Assembly: GCF_020618775.1 (NCBI RefSeq)
Contig: NZ_JAESVB010000003.1
Coordinates: 476,960-540,959 of the forward strand
Length of the DNA stretch: 64,000 nucleotides
Direction: 5' to 3'
Source of the DNA: Acidisoma silvae
GTDB lineage: Bacteria > Pseudomonadota > Alphaproteobacteria > Acetobacterales > Acetobacteraceae
This document shows positions 1 to 7,938 of this stretch, in pieces; the stretch's first letter is position 1; each line of letters opens with the position of its first letter. Under the pieces are notes generated by a model that did no database searches, was not told where the DNA came from, and saw nothing but the letters and a program-made list of their open reading frames with translations. A program made the position numbers and the translations under genes.

Positions 1-378
1 GATCTGGATCAGCGCGCCGGGCAGGTCATTCACCCAATGCAGCGACAGATTGGCGACGACGAGATCGAAACTGCCGGGGGCGAAGGGAAGCAACTCCTCA
101 TCCGCCGCCAGATAGGGCGCGCCGCTGAGCGCTGCCATTTCGATCGAGAGGTCCATGGCAAGGGTCGGAATGCCCATGGCGCGCAGGCGCGGGGCAATAA
201 TGCCGCGCCCGCCGATATCGAGGGCTGCCGAGAAATGCCGTGTTGTCTCCGTCGCGCGATCCAGCAGCCGGTCGGCGACATCTTCCAGCACGGGCGCGAC
301 TTCGGCCACCGTCCGCGCCGCGCGGGTGCGGTGGCGGCGGACGGCCGCGCGGTCGAAGATATCGGAACTGTCGGTCAG
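1..378 (-). CDS. SAM-dependent methyltransferase, NDUFAF5/BioC-like (3' end cut by window)
   Basis: Reading the minus strand gives a class I methyltransferase N-terminal half. It has SDIFDRAAVRRHRTRAA near the start, the SAM-binding region ALDIGGRG, and FDLVVANLSLHWVNDLPGAL before the window edge. This is the pattern of the NDUFAF5 (C20orf7)/BioC-like family found throughout alphaproteobacteria; the substrate is not known from sequence. It is the third gene of rsmE > gshA > this gene. In its frame an upstream TAA is followed by no ATG, GTG or TTG before the conserved IFDR segment. The best start is a CTG at 378-376 that overlaps the gshA TGA (CTGA, the analogue of an ATGA junction). A GTG further in would remove conserved N-terminal residues. 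The C-terminal half lies outside the window. Confidence 0.75.
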   Translation of the reverse strand, partial: MTDSSDIFDRAAVRRHRTRAARTVAEVAPVLEDVADRLLDRATETTRHFSAALDIGGRGIIAPRLRAMGIPTLAMDLSIEMAALSGAPYLAADEELLPFAPGSFDLVVANLSLHWVNDLPGALIQI

Positions 379-1718
379 ATTGCGGCTTCCGCGAAGATAG
401 GCCGCACGTCGCCCGCCCAGGCGCCGTTATAGCGCGCCAGCCAATATTCGGCCTGGGTGGGGGCGCCGGCGGCGATCTCGCGCAGCGGTTCCAGATAGAT
501 GCCTTCGCCTTGGCCGCGCGCAGCCAGACCGTCTTCGACGATGGTGAGCAAAGGCGTCAGCAGGTCGCGAAGCTTGCCTTTCCGCCAGGGCGCATCCAGT
601 CCCTGGGTCGGCACGGCCGCGCGCGTGACCATGAGATCGGCGGCCGAAAGTCCGCGCACGAGTTCCTCGGCGGCCGTCAGCGCCGCGTCGTCATACAGCA
701 GTCCGACCCAGAAGGCCGAGAAGGCGGTCATCATCGCTGGCGAGCCTGCATCCGCGCCGCGCATTTCCAGGAAACGCTTGAGACGCACATCGGTGAAGAG
801 CGTCGTCAGGTGATCGGCGAAGTCGCCCATGGTCGGCCGCTGGCCTTCCAGCCCGGCCAGCTTCCCCGCCATGAAATCCCGAAAGGATCGGCCTGCCGTG
901 TCGATGAAGTGGCCGTCGCGATAGACGAAATACATCGGCACATCGAGCGCGAAATCCGCGAACCGTTCGAAGCCGAACCCATCCTCGAAGACCACGGCCG
1001 GAATGCCCGAACGGGCATTGTCGGTATCGGTCCAGACCAGAGCGCGGTTGGACAGCGCGCCATTGGGCTTGCCCTCATAGAAGGGCGAATTGGCGAAAAG
1101 CGCGGTGGCGAAGGATTGCAGTGCCAGGCTGACGCGCAGCTTGCGCACCATGTCGGCCTCGCTCGCGAAATCCAGATTGACCTGCACGGTGCAGGTGCGG
1201 GTCATCATATCCAGCCCGCGCGTGCCGACTTTCGGCATATAGGCCCGCATGATGCCGTAGCGGCCCTTAGGCATCCAGGGCATCTCGTCGCGCGTCGCGA
1301 GAGGATGGAAGCCGAGCGGCGCGAAGCCGAGTCCGAGCGGCTCGGCCACTTTCCGCACTTCCGCCAGATGCTCGTCCAGTTCGGCCTTGGTTTCGTGAAG
1401 AGTCTGGCAAAGGCCGCCCGACAGTTCGAACTGTCCGGCGGGTTCCAGAGAAACGGAGGCGCCGCCGCGCGTCAGGCCGATGGGCTGGCCCTTGTCCAGG
1501 ATCGGCGTCCAGCCGTCGGCGCCGATGCCTTCCAGCATGGCGCGGATGCCGCCGGGCTCATAGGGCGGCGGGGCCAGGGTGTCGTGGCGGAAACCGAATT
1601 TCTCGTGCTCCGTGCCGATGCGGAATCGCGCGGCCGGCTTGCAGCCGGCTTCGAAATAGCCGGCCAGCTGGCTGAGGCCGTCGATAGGGGTGAGGTCGCC
1701 CTCGCCGGGGTTAGACAT
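375..1718 (-). CDS. gshA: Glutamate--cysteine ligase (plant/rhizobial GCS2-like type)
   Basis: ATP-dependent ligation of glutamate and cysteine, the first step of glutathione synthesis in the cytoplasm. The 447-aa protein starts MSNPGEGDLTPIDG and carries GTEHEKFGFRH near residue 37, GASVSLEPAGQFELSGG and TCTVQVNLDF, all typical of the plant/alphaproteobacterial class rather than E. coli GshA; length is normal for that class. The ATG at 1718 follows the rsmE stop by about 36 bp with a weak GCGGAA upstream. The 3' end overlaps the start of the next methyltransferase, so the three genes probably form one transcript. Confidence 0.93.
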   Translation of the reverse strand: MSNPGEGDLTPIDGLSQLAGYFEAGCKPAARFRIGTEHEKFGFRHDTLAPPPYEPGGIRAMLEGIGADGWTPILDKGQPIGLTRGGASVSLEPAGQFELSGGLCQTLHETKAELDEHLAEVRKVAEPLGLGFAPLGFHPLATRDEMPWMPKGRYGIMRAYMPKVGTRGLDMMTRTCTVQVNLDFASEADMVRKLRVSLALQSFATALFANSPFYEGKPNGALSNRALVWTDTDNARSGIPAVVFEDGFGFERFADFALDVPMYFVYRDGHFIDTAGRSFRDFMAGKLAGLEGQRPTMGDFADHLTTLFTDVRLKRFLEMRGADAGSPAMMTAFSAFWVGLLYDDAALTAAEELVRGLSAADLMVTRAAVPTQGLDAPWRKGKLRDLLTPLLTIVEDGLAARGQGEGIYLEPLREIAAGAPTQAEYWLARYNGAWAGDVRPIFAEAAI

Positions 1719-1754
1719 CGGCTGTTCCGCTCAAGCGTCGTTAATCAAGAATGG

Positions 1755-2480
1755 CTATGGGCGCTGCAGCAAGGCGAGACCCACGATAGCGGCGGTCTCT
1801 GCCCGCAGAATGCGAGGGCCGAGCGACGCAGGCACAAAAAACGGAAGCCGGCGCAATGCGTCAAGCTCCCGGGGATCGAAGCCACCTTCCGGCCCGATGA
1901 GGAGACCGGCCGCCGATGATATCGGCGGCGGAGGCGGCGCTGCATCGTCCCGTTCCACGGCGGCGATCAGCGCCCGCTCATTGGGCCATTGTCGTAGCAA
2001 ACCGTCAAGCGGCTGGGGCGCATGGACCACCGGCACGGTCAGACGCTCGCATTGCTCGGCTGCTTCCGTTGCGATGACGCGAAGGCGTTCCGGATTCGGC
2101 CGGGCCGGCTGGCTGCGCTGGGTGATGACCGGGAGGATGGCGGCAGCACCGAGTTCGGTCGCCTTTTCCACCGCCCATTCCAGCGCCTCGCGCTTGATGA
2201 TGGAAATCAGCAGCCAGAGGTCGAGTTCCGGCACCTGCGGGCGAATCAGCGTTTCCGCTTCCAGTCGCGCGCCACGCTTGGTGGTTTCACGGATGACCGC
2301 CCGCCATTCGCCGTCGCGGCCGTTGAACAGCCGCAGGCTGTCGCCCGCCGAGCGACGCATGACAGTGCCGAGGTAGCGCGATTGGCCTTCGTCCAATAGG
2401 ACAGGCTTGCCGGGCGCGAGATCGGCCTGGACGTAAAGGCGAATGGACCCGGTATCGGGTGGGGCGGATAGATCTGTCAT
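1755..2480 (-). CDS. rsmE: 16S rRNA (uracil(1498)-N(3))-methyltransferase RsmE
   Basis: A SPOUT-family methyltransferase that methylates N3 of U1498 in 16S rRNA. Visible motifs are RLYVQADL at the N-terminus (PUA-like domain), GDSLRLFNGRDGEW, the central ALEWAVEKATELGAAAILPV, and the SPOUT knot region LLIGPEGGFDPRELDAL with LGPRILRAETAAIVGLALLQ at the C-terminus. From the ATG at 2480 the protein is 241 aa, matching the family. A TTG at 2522 would add 14 residues with no family resemblance. The ATG overlaps the ubiA ATG on the other strand (CATG at 2478-2481). First gene of the rsmE-gshA-methyltransferase group. Confidence 0.93.
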   Translation of the reverse strand: MTDLSAPPDTGSIRLYVQADLAPGKPVLLDEGQSRYLGTVMRRSAGDSLRLFNGRDGEWRAVIRETTKRGARLEAETLIRPQVPELDLWLLISIIKREALEWAVEKATELGAAAILPVITQRSQPARPNPERLRVIATEAAEQCERLTVPVVHAPQPLDGLLRQWPNERALIAAVERDDAAPPPPPISSAAGLLIGPEGGFDPRELDALRRLPFFVPASLGPRILRAETAAIVGLALLQRP

Positions 2481-3378
2481 GACGGCGCATACAGATATCG
2501 AACGTGGCGGCTGGGTCGGCAAGCTCCCAACCAGCCTCGTCCCCTATGTCATCCTGGCAAGGCTGGATCGTCCCATCGGCGCCTGGCTGCTGTTTCTGCC
2601 CGGCCTGTGGAGCATTCTGCTGCCGCGTGCGGCGTGTTGGTCCAGCCTGCGCCTGATCATCCTCTTCGCCATCGGCTCAGTCGTCATGCGCAGCGCGGGC
2701 TGCGTCGTGAACGATATGTGGGATCGCAAGATCGATCGCCTGGTGGAACGCACGGCCGGGCGGCCGTTGGCTTCGGGCGCTTTGTCCATGCGGCAGGCTT
2801 TGGGGTTCCTGGTGCTGCTGCTGGCCATCGGCCTCGCCATCCTGCTCAGCCTTAATCACGCAGCCCAGATTCTGGGCGTCTCTTCGCTTATCCTGGTCGC
2901 GCTCTACCCGGCGGCCAAACGCGTGACCTGGTGGCCGCAGGCGATGCTGGGCATTACTTTCGGCTTCGGCGCGCCGCTGGGCTATGTCGCCGCGACCGGG
3001 CATTTCAGCTGGGCCGCTCTGGCGCTCTATGCCGCCGTCTTCTTCTGGATTCTGGGCTATGACACGATTTACGCCCATCAGGACCGGGAGGATGACGCGC
3101 TTGTCGGCGTCCGTTCCACGGCCCGGCTCTTCGCCGAAACCTCCGTGCCCTTCCTCGCCGTCTGCTACGGGCTTGTTGTGGTGCTGCTGCTTGTCGCCGG
3201 CAGTCTTGCGCATCTGTCGCTGTGGTTTCTGCCCGTGCTGATTCTGCCGGCCTGGATGCTGGCACGGCAGGTGACCGGGCTGGACGTCAATAATGCGCCG
3301 CTGTGCCTGGCTTTATTCAAAAGCAATAAGTGGGTCGGCCTTGCCGTGGCTCTCTCGTTCCTGGCTGGCCGCATCTGA
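2479..3378 (+). CDS. ubiA: 4-hydroxybenzoate polyprenyltransferase UbiA
   Basis: An integral membrane prenyltransferase that attaches the polyprenyl tail to 4-hydroxybenzoate in ubiquinone synthesis. It has the first Asp-rich motif NDMWDRKIDRLVERT and the second DTIYAHQDREDD, plus LARLDRPIGAWLLFLPGLWS at the N-terminus; roughly eight hydrophobic segments follow. The start was set at ATG 2479 (MTAHTDIERGG, 299 aa). An in-frame ATG at 2443 would add 12 residues of no recognised similarity, and neither has a strong Shine-Dalgarno. Its stop overlaps the next gene's start by one base (TGATG), so the two are translationally coupled. Confidence 0.93.
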   Translation: MTAHTDIERGGWVGKLPTSLVPYVILARLDRPIGAWLLFLPGLWSILLPRAACWSSLRLIILFAIGSVVMRSAGCVVNDMWDRKIDRLVERTAGRPLASGALSMRQALGFLVLLLAIGLAILLSLNHAAQILGVSSLILVALYPAAKRVTWWPQAMLGITFGFGAPLGYVAATGHFSWAALALYAAVFFWILGYDTIYAHQDREDDALVGVRSTARLFAETSVPFLAVCYGLVVVLLLVAGSLAHLSLWFLPVLILPAWMLARQVTGLDVNNAPLCLALFKSNKWVGLAVALSFLAGRI

Positions 3379-4031
3379 TGCCGATTGCCGACTCCGAAGC
3401 CTTTCTCCGCGCGCATACGGCCTTGTCGGCGGCGGCCATCGTGCCCGAAATTTCCCTCTATCTTGCGACCGAGATCACCCCGATCTGGCAGGCGACCGAG
3501 GCCTGGCTGGCGGAAACCGGGATCGAACCGCCCTTCTGGGCTTTCGCCTGGCCGGGCAGTCAGGCGCTGGCGCGGATCATTCTCGACAGGCCCGATCTCG
3601 TCGCAGGCAAGCGCGTGCTGGATTTCGCGGCCGGCTGCGGCCTGGCGGCCATCGCCTGCGCCAAGGCGGGTGCCGCATCCGTGGAAGCCGCCGAGATCGA
3701 TCCGCTGGCCATTGCCTCTACTCTGCTGAACGCGGCGGAGAACGGGGTTTCCGTCATCGCCGAGACGCGGGACGTGGTGGGGGACGCCTGCCGCTGGGAT
3801 CTGATTTTATGCGGCGACGTCTGTTACGAGGCACCGATGACCGGGCATATTCTGCCCTGGCTGCGCGCCATGGTGACGGCGGGGGCGGAGGTCTGGGTCG
3901 CCGACCCCGGCCGCGCCTATCTGCCGCGCCAGGGCATGGAGGTCATCGAGCGGATGATGGTGCCCACGACTTTGGAGCTTGAGGATACGAAGGAACGCCC
4001 GGTGACGGTGTTCCGGCTGGAAGCCGCCTGA
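3378..4031 (+). CDS. Class I methyltransferase, ETF-beta lysine methyltransferase (METTL20)-like
   Basis: A 217-aa protein with the family signature LYLATEITPIWQATEAWL, then PPFWAFAWPGSQALAR, the SAM-binding motif VLDFAAGCGLAAIA, the acidic loop EAAEIDPLAI and LILCGDVCYE. This arrangement is that of the nicotinamide N-methyltransferase-like/METTL20 family, whose alphaproteobacterial members methylate lysines of the electron-transfer flavoprotein beta subunit. The substrate here is inferred from family only. The ATG lies inside the ubiA stop (TGATG), so translation is probably coupled. A triple hairpin follows its 3' end. Confidence 0.85.
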   Translation: MPIADSEAFLRAHTALSAAAIVPEISLYLATEITPIWQATEAWLAETGIEPPFWAFAWPGSQALARIILDRPDLVAGKRVLDFAAGCGLAAIACAKAGAASVEAAEIDPLAIASTLLNAAENGVSVIAETRDVVGDACRWDLILCGDVCYEAPMTGHILPWLRAMVTAGAEVWVADPGRAYLPRQGMEVIERMMVPTTLELEDTKERPVTVFRLEAA

Positions 4032-4045
4032 CTCTCAATTGTCGT

Positions 4046-4135
4046 GCCCGGCTTTATGCCGGGCATCTACCCGTTTCGGCGCCCAGACGGTGTTTGGGCG
4101 CCGAAACGGGTAGACCCGCGTGACAAGCACGCGGG
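4046..4135. repeat. Three tandem hairpins between convergent genes (REP/BIME-like block)
   Basis: Three adjacent perfect inverted repeats lie in the 120 bp between a plus-strand and a minus-strand gene end. The first has arms 4046-4052 / 4058-4064 (7 bp, GCCCGGC). The second has arms 4067-4085 / 4095-4113 (19 bp, perfect, 9-nt loop). The third has arms 4115-4122 / 4128-4135 (8 bp, CCCGCGTG). No T-tract follows any stem. The form fits the palindromic intergenic repeats common in alphaproteobacterial genomes. It may also stop transcription or protect both mRNA 3' ends; that part is inference. Confidence 0.8.
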
Positions 4136-4151
4136 CGACACATTTGAAGCC

Positions 4152-5012
4152 TTAACGGCTCATCAGCACCGGCAGGTCCGAATTTTCGAGGATATGGCGG
4201 GTGACGCCGCCCAGAATGAGCTGGCGCAGGCGCGAATGCGAATAGGCGCCCATCGTCAGCAGATCGGCGCCGAATTCGCGCGTGGCGGCAATCAGCCCGG
4301 CACCCACATTCTTGTCGATCGCGCGGAAGGTCGCAACCTCAACCCGGATGTCATGCAGCGCCAGATAGGCCGCCAGGTCGGCCGCGCCCGGGCCACGGCG
4401 CTGATAATCCTCTGACGTCAGGATGCGCACCGTCTCGGCTTTCTTCATCCAGGGAATGCCGGCCTGGACGGCGGAAGAGGATTCGGCGGTGCCGTTCCAG
4501 CCGACGCAGATGCGGCGGCCGATGCTCGCCGGCGGCGTCGCCGGCGCCAGCAGCACCGGGCGGCCGGAATCGAACAGCACGGCATGCAGCGCGTCGGAGG
4601 AGGAAACATCCTGCCCGGCTTCCGGATGCGGGATCACGGTGAGGTCGGCCAGACGCGCCTGCTGGGCGATGATTTCTTCCTCGCGCCCGGCGACGGAAAC
4701 GAAATTGGCGGTGGCGACACCGCTGCGCGGCTCGCCAATGGTGACGCCATGCGTATTGACCGCCTGCTCGAAGAGCACGCGCACGTCATGGGCGCGGACC
4801 GCGCTTTCCTTCTCGGTCGCCACCATCATGTCTTCGATCATGGCGCCGGACAGGCCTTCACCGGCCAGGGGCGCCACGTCGCGCGCGTCGACGCGGACAT
4901 GCAGAACCGTGAGGTGCGACTGCCACAGGCGCGCCGTGTCCAGCGCCGTATCGAGGGCAGCCTTCCCCGCCGCGGTTTCGTTCAGAAGCAGGATAACCTT
5001 GCGCAGCGGCAT
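4152..5012 (-). CDS. Tandem universal stress protein (UspA family)
   Basis: A 286-aa protein with two Usp domains. The first begins RKVILLLNETAAGKAALDTAL and the second begins RRICVGWNGTAESSSAVQAG. The second ends GAYSHSRLRQLILGGVTRHIL, close to the nucleotide-binding G-2x-G-9x-G-S/T pattern of ATP-binding Usps; the first domain lacks an obvious copy. Cytoplasmic and probably stress-related; the molecular activity is unknown. The ATG at 5012 gives the normal length for tandem-type Usps. It lies downstream of pdxH on the same strand with a 63-bp gap, so co-transcription is possible. Confidence 0.87.
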   Translation of the reverse strand: MPLRKVILLLNETAAGKAALDTALDTARLWQSHLTVLHVRVDARDVAPLAGEGLSGAMIEDMMVATEKESAVRAHDVRVLFEQAVNTHGVTIGEPRSGVATANFVSVAGREEEIIAQQARLADLTVIPHPEAGQDVSSSDALHAVLFDSGRPVLLAPATPPASIGRRICVGWNGTAESSSAVQAGIPWMKKAETVRILTSEDYQRRGPGAADLAAYLALHDIRVEVATFRAIDKNVGAGLIAATREFGADLLTMGAYSHSRLRQLILGGVTRHILENSDLPVLMSR

Positions 5013-5075
5013 GTGGATCAGTCCGTTCCGTCTCGGGGTCTCTGTTGTCGTAAGGCTAGTGCCGTAACGTCAGGG

Positions 5076-5678
5076 TCAGGGAAAGAGGCGGCTCGTTTCC
5101 CAGGCGCCGGTTTCGCTGGCGCGGCTGAGGATCAGCCGGTCATGCAGACGGTAAGGCATTTCGCGCCAGAATTCGAATCGCAGTGGCACGACCCGAAAAC
5201 CGGACCAATGGGGCGGGCGCGAGACATTGTTGTCGGGGAAGCGCGCCTCGGCCTCCGCCAGCCTCGCTTCCAGAACGGAACGCTCCGCCAGCGGCCGGGA
5301 CTGGTCGGACGCCCAGGCGCCAAGCTTGGAGATGCGCGGGCGGGAGGCGAAATAGCCGTCCGCCTCGACCGGATCCACCTTTTCGACCCGGCCGAGCACG
5401 CGCACCTGGCGCTGTAGCGTCTTCCAGTGAAAATTCAGGCAGGCACGCGGATTCTCGGCCAGCTCCTGGCCCTTCCGGCTTTCGTAATTGGTGTAGAAGA
5501 CAAGTCCCTGCTCGTCGTGGCTTTTGAGCAACACAATGCGCGCATCGGGCTGCCCATCGGCACCGCACGTCGCCAGCGTCATGGCATTGGCGTCGGCGAT
5601 TTCCGTGCGCTTGGCCTCAGCCAGCCAATCGGTCAGAAGGCGGAAGGGATCGGTATCCGATACTGTCGTGGAAGACAT
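5076..5678 (-). CDS. pdxH: Pyridoxamine 5'-phosphate oxidase
   Basis: An FMN-dependent oxidase that converts pyridoxine or pyridoxamine 5'-phosphate to pyridoxal 5'-phosphate, the last step of vitamin B6 synthesis and salvage. The 200-aa protein shows the FMN-binding ARIVLLKSHDEQGLVFYTNY and SRKGQELAENP segments, QVRVLGRVEKV, and the conserved C-terminus ending in ETSRLFP (family pattern R-L-x-P). Length is normal. It is divergent from fabI across about 230 bp. pdxJ and pdxA, the de novo B6 genes, lie more than 55 kb away at the other end of the window. Confidence 0.95.
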   Translation of the reverse strand: MSSTTVSDTDPFRLLTDWLAEAKRTEIADANAMTLATCGADGQPDARIVLLKSHDEQGLVFYTNYESRKGQELAENPRACLNFHWKTLQRQVRVLGRVEKVDPVEADGYFASRPRISKLGAWASDQSRPLAERSVLEARLAEAEARFPDNNVSRPPHWSGFRVVPLRFEFWREMPYRLHDRLILSRASETGAWETSRLFP

Positions 5679-5912
5679 GATACGGCGCTGTCCTTATTTC
5701 TGGCCGGGCGAAATATGCGCCATTCTGGCCTGCCCGGCGGGCTCGGCCAAGCGAGGCGCGGCGATGGCTCCACAGCGTGCAGAGCAGCGTCCCCTTGTCC
5801 CGTCCCCCCAGCCTGTGTCACGAGGCGGTTTTCCACCCCGGTCATTGCTTTCACGCTTTGGCCGGGGCCTTATCGGTTTGTCCGTCGCTGTCCTATCTGA
5901 ATGAGGTCGCCC

Positions 5913-6755
5913 ATGTCTCAAGAAGCTTCGGCCCCCCAACCGCCCAAAGGCACGCTTATGGCCGGCAAGCGCGGTGTGGTCATGGGCGTTGCCAATGATC
6001 GCTCGATCGCCTGGGGCATCGCTGCCGCCTGCGCCGCCCAGGGGGCGGAGATTGCTTTCACCTACCAGGGCGAGGCGCTGGAGAAGCGTGTGCGCCCGCT
6101 GGCCGAAAGCATCGGCGCCGATATCGTGCTGCCCTGCGACGTGTCCGACGAAGCCAGCATCGACGCGGCCTTCGCCGAGGTCGAGAAGCGCTGGGGCAAG
6201 ATCGACTTCCTGGTCCATGCCATCGGCTGGGCGGACAAGGCTTATCTGCGCGGGCGCTATCTGGACACGCCGCGGGCCGCCTTCCTGCAGGCGATGGATA
6301 TTTCCTGTTACAGCTTCGTTGCCGTGTCGCAGCGTGCCGCTGCCATGATGAACGATGGCGGTTCGCTACTGACGCTGACCTATCTGGGTGCCGAGCGCGT
6401 TATGCCTCACTATAACGTGATGGGTGTGGCCAAGGCCGCGCTGGAGGCCTCGGTGCGCTATCTGGCCGCCGATCTCGGCGACCGGAATATTCGCGTCAAT
6501 GCCATCAGTGCCGGCCCGATCAAGACGCTGGCCGCCAGCGGTATCGGTGATTTCCGCTATATCCTGAAATGGAACGAGCTGAACGCGCCCCTGATGCGCA
6601 ATGTCACGACCGAGGATGTCGGCGGTTCCGGCCTTTATCTTCTGTCCGACCTCAGCACCGGCGTGACAGGCGAAGTGCATCACGTCGATTGCGGCTATCA
6701 CGTCGTCGGCATGAAAAACCCGGCGGCGCCCGATATCGCCGCCGTCACGGGCTAA
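5913..6755 (+). CDS. fabI: Enoyl-[acyl-carrier-protein] reductase (NADH) FabI
   Basis: Reduces the trans-2 double bond of enoyl-ACP, the last step of each fatty-acid elongation round. An SDR fold: [20 protein letters not shown] (NADH-binding), [15 protein letters not shown], and the Y-x6-K pair in [20 protein letters not shown], followed by [21 protein letters not shown], a FabI hallmark. The chosen ATG (5913, MSQEAS) has the Shine-Dalgarno GAGGT at 5903-5907. The in-frame ATG at 5901 lies just before that site and is rejected. 280 aa. Triclosan-target family. aroC follows 26 bp downstream. Confidence 0.96.
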   Translation: MSQEASAPQPPKGTLMAGKRGVVMGVANDRSIAWGIAAACAAQGAEIAFTYQGEALEKRVRPLAESIGADIVLPCDVSDEASIDAAFAEVEKRWGKIDFLVHAIGWADKAYLRGRYLDTPRAAFLQAMDISCYSFVAVSQRAAAMMNDGGSLLTLTYLGAERVMPHYNVMGVAKAALEASVRYLAADLGDRNIRVNAISAGPIKTLAASGIGDFRYILKWNELNAPLMRNVTTEDVGGSGLYLLSDLSTGVTGEVHHVDCGYHVVGMKNPAAPDIAAVTG

Positions 6756-6781
6756 AACACGAAGGCCGGGCGGAATTTCGC

Positions 6782-7867
6782 GTGTCTCATAACAGTTTCG
6801 GCCATCTCTTCCGCGTCACGACCTGGGGCGAAAGCCATGGTCCCGCCATTGGTTGCGTCATTGACGGCTGCCCGCCCGGCATTGCGCTGACGGAAGCGGA
6901 TATTCAGCCCTATCTGGACAAGCGCCGTCCCGGCCAATCCAGCTTCACGACCCAGCGGCAGGAACCGGATCAGGTGCGCATCCTGTCCGGCGTCTTCGAG
7001 GGCGTGACCACCGGCACGCCGATCGGCCTGATGATCGACAATGTCGATCAGCGCTCGAAGGATTACGGCAATATCGCGCGCAGCTTCCGGCCTGGTCATG
7101 CCGATCTCACCTATCATCTGAAATACGGCATCCGGGATTATCGTGGCGGCGGCCGGTCATCGGCGCGGGAGACCGCGATGCGCGTTGCGGCCGGCGCTGT
7201 GGCGCGGAAGGTGCTGGGCGAGGGCGTCGTCATTCGCGGCGCCATGGTGCAGATGGGCGCGCATCGGATCGAGCCCGCACGCTGGGACTGGGATGCGGTG
7301 GAGCGGAATGCCTTCTTCTGCCCGGACGCCGAGACCGCCATCGCCTGGGAACAGGAATTATTGCAAATTCGCAAAGATGGGTCATCCATCGGCGCAGTGT
7401 GCGAAATCGTGGCCGACAACGTGCCGGCCGGTCTCGGCGCGCCGATCTATGGCAAGCTCGACTCCGATCTCGCCAGCGCCATGATGAGCATCAATGCCGT
7501 GAAAGGCGTCGAGATCGGTGACGGTTTCGCGGCGGCGTCGTTGCGCGGGGAAGACAATGCCGATGAGATGCGCATGGGCGCTGATGGGAACATCGCCTTT
7601 CTGTCGAACCATGCCGGCGGCATCCTGGGCGGCATCTCGTCCGGCCAGCCCGTTGTGGTTCGTTTCGCGGTAAAGCCGACAAGCTCGCTTCTCATTCCGC
7701 GCCGATCCGTCGATGAGGCCGGCGAGGAAACGGAGGTCTCGACAAAAGGGCGGCACGATCCCTGCGTCGGCATACGCGCCGTGCCGGTGGGCGAGGCGAT
7801 GATGGCCTGCGTGCTGGCCGATCATCTGCTGCGCGACCGTGCGCAGAACGGCCCCCGCCTCGGTTAA
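6782..7867 (+). CDS. aroC: Chorismate synthase
   Basis: Converts 5-enolpyruvylshikimate-3-phosphate to chorismate with reduced FMN, the last step of the shikimate pathway. The 361-aa protein starts at GTG 6782 ([20 protein letters not shown]). It has the family motifs [22 protein letters not shown] and the C-terminal [19 protein letters not shown]. The open frame extends about 70 codons upstream into fabI, but that stretch is an out-of-frame shadow of fabI. Same strand as fabI with a 26-bp gap, likely co-transcribed. Confidence 0.95.
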   Translation: MSHNSFGHLFRVTTWGESHGPAIGCVIDGCPPGIALTEADIQPYLDKRRPGQSSFTTQRQEPDQVRILSGVFEGVTTGTPIGLMIDNVDQRSKDYGNIARSFRPGHADLTYHLKYGIRDYRGGGRSSARETAMRVAAGAVARKVLGEGVVIRGAMVQMGAHRIEPARWDWDAVERNAFFCPDAETAIAWEQELLQIRKDGSSIGAVCEIVADNVPAGLGAPIYGKLDSDLASAMMSINAVKGVEIGDGFAAASLRGEDNADEMRMGADGNIAFLSNHAGGILGGISSGQPVVVRFAVKPTSSLLIPRRSVDEAGEETEVSTKGRHDPCVGIRAVPVGEAMMACVLADHLLRDRAQNGPRLG

Positions 7868-7938
7868 GGTTTCGCTCTCACAACTCTGTGTTGCGGGGAT
7901 TGATTGAGGCTTGAGGCCGCATCGCGTATCGCTGCCAC

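Noticed and set aside
240..1919. 559-codon open frame on the plus strand opposite gshA
   Set aside because: GC-rich antisense shadow: it runs across the 3' end of one real gene, all of gshA and into rsmE, and its translation has no recognisable motif.
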